Source: Chara braunii (taxonomy: Eukaryota > Streptophyta > Charophyceae > Charales > Characeae). Taken from it: 20,864 nucleotides of DNA. The DNA lies in the NCBI GenBank assembly GCA_003427395.1, contig BFEA01000358.1, positions 1,126,042 to 1,146,905 on the forward strand, in the 5' to 3' direction. Made by a program: the position numbers and the translations under genes. Below the pieces are notes generated by a model. That model had not been told where the DNA came from, did no database searches, and was given only the letters and a program-made list of their open reading frames with translations. Numbering within the stretch: position 1 is the stretch's first letter; each line of letters starts with the position of its first letter. Below are positions 17,637 to 20,864 of this stretch, in pieces.

Positions 17637-18110
17637 GTTACAACTATACAGTCGCTGGAAATCATTTGGACCGGGTGAATTAGTCTTACGTCTTAACCAT
17701 GTTAAAATGAATGGGATTTTGAGACAACTTTTGCTCTTGGGTTAAGAAGCTTTACACGTTGTCCACAACCTCAGTTATTGCTAATGGTAGGCTGTCGCAA
17801 AAATCCCCTCTAACTCGATCCTTGAGACAGGGTTGCCCATTAGCACCCCTCCTCTTTGCCCTTCAAATGGAAGACCTTTTTAATAATATTTGAGCAGAGA
17901 CATGCCAACATACCATTATGAAGACAAGGTCAAGGCACTTGCCGACGACCTTTTCGTAGTTGTTGAGAACTTTCATACATCCATGTCCGCCCTTAAATTA
18001 TGCCTGGACGAATATTTTACCCTGGCAGAGGCATCTGTAAACTGGCACAAATCCCTCTTCTTTGAACACGACGACTACAACCAGTGGTAGAGTAGGGCAT
18101 GAAAAGACTA
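17637..18110 (+). pseudogene. LINE reverse transcriptase, C-terminal half with LADD
   Basis: Continuing from the other side of the insertion, the translation gives IQSLEIIWTG and then, with frame changes, LRLNHVKMNGILRQLLLLG where the first catalytic Asp block is expected; that Asp and the KAYD context are not recognisable. WVKKLYTLSTTSVIANGRLS and SLRQGCPLAPLLFAL (17819-17863, RT motif B) follow. VKALADDLFVVVE carries the catalytic Asp pair at about 17944-17949 (LADD in place of YADD). SVNWHKSLFF, as in plant LINEs, comes next. Frameshifts before motif B and before LADD, plus stops, make it inactive. Confidence 0.9.
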
Positions 18111-19500
18111 CAAGTTCCTCAATCTGAATGTTTTCTAGGTGTTCAAATTGCCCTAAAAGACTGTTTCGATAACTAGGATGACATATTGTTACAGAAGGGC
18201 CTCCATAGAGCAGTTACATGGGGTAAAGCCGCCCACTTGTCCCTCTTCTGAAGGGCTATGGTAGTTAATGGAGCGTTTTTTGCCCTTCTCTTGTTTGTTG
18301 GAACAGTCCGTCGGTTTCAGAAACATTTGTATTCATGTATCACAAGCAGAGCAACATTTTTTTTTATGGAAGCATTTTGCTGAGGAATCCGAAAGCTATT
18401 TCTCAAAGGTTGTGTGAGAAATGTTGTGCCTCCCTTGGGAAGAAGGTGGCATTAGCATCAAAAACCCGACCAAACAAAACGAAGCATTGCTCGTCAGTTG
18501 AATAGTCAAAGTTATTTTGGACTCCCAAGATCGGCACTGGATCCTCCTCACCGAACAGATAGCAACACATTGGAACCTAAGTTGACCCACGGACGTTTGG
18601 TCCTGTCTTATGCTTCACTCTTATCAAGATAGACAGGTGAAATCCCCTTTTTGGGGCGTTGTGATTAAGGCATGGAGGAGACTCAGACCTGATAACTGGG
18701 TTGAACCCGTCACTCAATCTGAAGTCCTCTCGCAACTACTCTTCGGAAATCCAAGGATCAGGCTTCTTGACGACACTTGGTTTCAAGCAGATTCCTCCAC
18801 AGCAAGCTTCAGCCGGTCGTAGATCGAAAGAGAGGCTGTGAGAATAAGCGATAAATGGGATGAAAGGATCATGAAAAATAACGCAAGCCCCTTGTTTTAC
18901 CCTAGGCGCGGTCTGGTTTCTGCGGGACTGCTGAGAGACCCTCATTTCGGCTATCCCAGAAGCATGGAAGGATCTGTTGTGCTCAGTAACAGTCGAACCC
19001 CCTGGTACCTGGTATATTAGCCCACCCTCAAACACAACTAAGTTATAGAAACGTATGACAACCAAAGGCGATGGCAAACACATTTTTCAATGCTGGGACT
19101 GCTTACTGGGCAACACACTCATCTTTAGTCACAGTGAATCTCAACCTGAGATTGGTTCACAACTCATTCTGGTAAGGGTGATCGAACACATAGACCTCAA
19201 TGACTCCTTGCAATATACAATTTTCACGAGGGCAAAGTTGCTCTCCTCATTGAAACTAAACCCAAGAATGTGGGAATGAAGAGCTAGGGGCAAAGGAGAT
19301 CAAAATGTTCCCCTAATGGATTACTCATTGCACTTAGGCTACATTATTAACCCTCCTCTAAAACGACCTCTGGAGATTGCTAGAAACCGATGGGCCCAAC
19401 TCATTGAGATTGATCATGAACTCATAGGGATCGACCTGCTGCGCTGTTGGAAGTAACTGAAAGAATTGTCCTGCCAACGACATGCTTTAATATTATGGCT
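18111..19500 (+). pseudogene. LINE polymerase C-terminal region, broken
   Basis: Recognisable pieces include FLGVQIALKDCFDN, GLHRAVTWGKAAHLSLF and PWEEGGISIKNPTKQNEALL, matching the usual post-RT block of plant LINEs (a GG-hydrophobic-N-P pattern followed by KQN-Leu). WILLTEQIATHWNLS, SPFWGVVIKAWRRLRPDNWV and LLFGNPRIRLLDDTWF follow, before the sequence decays into short fragments. Stops and frameshifts are frequent. The short open frames at 18610-19279 are parts of this and not separate genes. Confidence 0.75.
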
Positions 19501-19509
19501 AGTTTCTTT

Positions 19510-19700
19510 AGTTGTTCCACCGTCGGCAGTTTGTCTCGCCGAACATGGAACGAGGGTTGATATATGCTGCAAACGATGAAAGTGGGCCTTTGAATCTATT
19601 GTGCATTTGTGGTGGGACTGCCCGACCTCAAGTCGGATCTTGTGATGGATCAGTAAACAATGGGATAGCATCTCAGGGTCCCCGCTTCAATGGACGAAAG
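19510..19700 (+). pseudogene. LINE C-terminal zinc-binding (zf-RVT) motif remnant
   Basis: The translation reads CLAEHGTRVDICCKR, a stop, KWAFESIVHLWWDCPTSS. This matches the zf-RVT pattern of plant LINE polyproteins: Cys pair, then Glu-Ser, His, hydrophobics and the conserved (W or F)-x-Cys-Pro. The stop lies where the second Cys of the CKRC pair is expected (TGA from TGC or TGT). The domain is thought to bind nucleic acid during reverse transcription. Confidence 0.75.
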
Positions 19701-20545
19701 AATGGACATTGTTAGGCAGCGTCCCCGACCGCCTGTGTATGTCCAAAGGTTGAGGTTACGTGGCTCGGTCCCAGTGGGCTTCCACGTGATCTAGTCGACC
19801 AGAACAGTAGCGTCTTAAACGACAAACAGTGGTCCAATAAACAAATTCACTCGACATTTACCACTCAACTGAGACTATCCATGCATGCAGATTGGAGGAG
19901 GAAGGTGAGGAAATCATCACAACCATCTTCGAGAATAACATGGCTCGGACAAACATGGTGCCTTCATGACTCCTTGGCAACCATAAAAAAAGGTAAGTTA
20001 GTTTCCGACCCCTGGTTATTTTCTGCTTAGTTAAAGGGACCTACCTGGTCACTCGGTTACTACAGCCGCAGGAGGCTGGCAGAGGGAACAATAGGTGGAG
20101 GGAGTGTACCCGTATTCGTTTGGAGCTCTGCTACCCATCGTGCATAGGTGGCTGAAGATAAGTAGGATAGATAGGCTAGGTGTGGCAACAGTAGTATTTA
20201 GTAGAACCAAGAATACCGTTACTGGCTCCAAGGGGCTGTTTGGATTGCTTGGGTATTAATTAGTACCGTGATGTTGGAATTAGAGTATTTAGGTTTGTAT
20301 TTGGCTTTTTGAGGCCTTCGTGGCGTTCCCTTCTTTCTTTTTCTTTTCTTTTTTCCAAGGTTGGGATGTGTCAGTACACCGGTCCAGATTTGGCCATTTG
20401 GCTACTAAGCCCGTGTCCCAAGACCTGCACCTAAGTTGGGCAATGGTCCCAGTGTTGTTTCCTTTTTCGGGTTGTTTGTGGAGGAATTTCCAGCCTACTT
20501 CCTTTTTTAGTGGGAATAAATGAGCAGAGTTTCCTTGTAAAAAAA
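19701..20545 (+). other. LINE tail: end of ORF2, 3' UTR and A-tail
   Basis: A last coding-like fragment (WSLGYYSRRRLAEGTIGGGS) lies near 20050-20110. After that the DNA is T-rich and pyrimidine-rich (about 20330-20357). AATAAA occurs at 20515-20520, and ATGAGCAGAGTTTCCTTGT leads into seven A at 20539-20545. This ending (signal, short spacer with TTTCCTT, A-run) resembles plant LINE 3' ends. The A-tail is short and no target duplication is obvious. Confidence 0.55.
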
Positions 20546-20775
20546 TGGATAATTTGTGAAATACCCTTATAAGTTAAGATGCATGACAAAATGCCCCTAA
20601 AAGATGTGTGTAGGGTGGAATACCCCTTTGACACAAAAAATGTTTTGTGAAATGTTCCTGGCGTCGGTTGGACCTCCTATCTTTGCAAAATACCCCTATC
20701 GGGTACTGTCCATTTTTTGCAGAATGTCCCGGTGCTTGGCAACTTTTCCCAGGCCCTATGTATTTTCGTTTTACC
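20546..20775. repeat. Degenerate AAATACCCCTA-core tandem repeat
   Basis: About seven imperfect units, each with a core like (G or C)-AAAATACCCCTA, start near 20557, 20588, 20618, 20648, 20685, 20721 and 20770. Spacing is about 30-48 bp. Variants include AAATACCCTTAT, AAAATGCCCCTA, GAATACCCCTTT and AGAATGTCCCGG. It begins directly after the LINE A-tail and could be the pre-existing target sequence or the start of another element. No coding frame is evident. Confidence 0.65.
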
Positions 20776-20813
20776 CCTAGTGGCCCAGGTCATCTTCATA
20801 TTTTGCGCCCTCG

Positions 20814-20815
<2 letters not shown>

Positions 20816-20864
<49 letters not shown>
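20816..20864. repeat. GA dinucleotide microsatellite
   Basis: A pure GA repeat runs to the end of the window and is cut off by it. Confidence 0.97.

Larger units (their letters stand above)
14990..20545 (+). mobile_element. Degenerate plant-type LINE (non-LTR retrotransposon)
   Basis: Domains follow the L1-type order in forward orientation, scattered over all three frames. First comes an APE-like endonuclease (about 14995-15710), then a linker and the N-terminal half of reverse transcriptase (about 16240-16633). A 1-kb hAT-like insertion intervenes. The second half of reverse transcriptase (17637-about 18110), the C-terminal region with a zinc-finger-like motif (to about 20200), AATAAA at 20515 and a short A-tail (20539-20545) follow. 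Numerous stops and frameshifts show that it is long dead. It would have copied itself by target-primed reverse transcription. The 5' boundary and target-site duplication were not found. Confidence 0.85.

Noticed and set aside
17249-17745. Open frames within hAT-like copy 2 (Pro, Lys, Gly and Phe runs)
   Set aside because: They come from homopolymer and GC-rich repeats; no hAT transposase motifs such as the C-terminal dimerisation region are present.
18610-19279. Several short forward frames that could be called separate genes
   Set aside because: They are frame-shifted fragments of the LINE polyprotein C-terminal region.
1-20864. CRISPR array, bacterial operon or phage-like defence system
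   Set aside because: The repeats are microsatellite, minisatellite or transposon sequences without regular unique spacers, and the gene content is eukaryotic.

Overview
The window looks like nuclear DNA from a eukaryote, most probably a land plant. It is AT-rich, dense in simple repeats, has a putative intron-containing gene with an AATAAA signal, and carries a decayed plant-type LINE and two hAT-like DNA transposon copies. No bacterial operon, rRNA, tRNA or CRISPR structure is visible. I cannot name the species. The translation of the LINE reverse transcriptase (SLRQGCPLAPLLFAL) fits plant L1-clade LINEs.

Layout. 1-2063 is a degenerate pentanucleotide satellite (CTCTA, with CGACA and CGATA variants). 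It contains one N flanked by an exact 95-bp duplication, which looks like an unmerged assembly join. 2064-4340 is unique, locally GC-rich DNA with a purine tract, a TTA microsatellite and one weak, stop-interrupted coding-like stretch (3301-4080). 4340-7500 is mostly featureless apart from a 107-bp minisatellite at 5661-5945. 7512-8810 holds the only convincing host gene candidate: three exon-like pieces in one frame, plausible splice sites and a polyadenylation signal at 9106. I do not recognise the product. 9112-10790 has nothing identifiable.

10800-12545 is a dense noncoding repeat complex. It has scattered copies of a 22-bp motif, a small hairpin, a large foldback (two arms of about 140 bp) and a tandem array of about 124-bp units. 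One arm of the foldback grades into the array, so the parts appear to be related by duplication and inversion.

13133-13982 is a TC/TA microsatellite carrying a 752-bp nonautonomous hAT-like element flanked by TATATATA. From about 14990 to 20545 runs a broken LINE: endonuclease domain, reverse transcriptase, C-terminal zinc finger, AATAAA and A-tail. Inside its reverse transcriptase sits a second element of the same hAT-like family, 1003 bp at 16634-17636, with 10-bp inverted ends (CAGGGTTGCC) and a perfect 8-bp target duplication (GTTACAAC). Removing the insertion restores a continuous reading frame across the site, which gives an order of events. The window ends with a degenerate AAATACCCCTA-type tandem repeat and a GA microsatellite.

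There is no evidence of a multi-gene functional system. The most interesting content is the paired, structurally elaborate nonautonomous hAT-like family and the foldback-plus-tandem complex at 11.6-12.5 kb.
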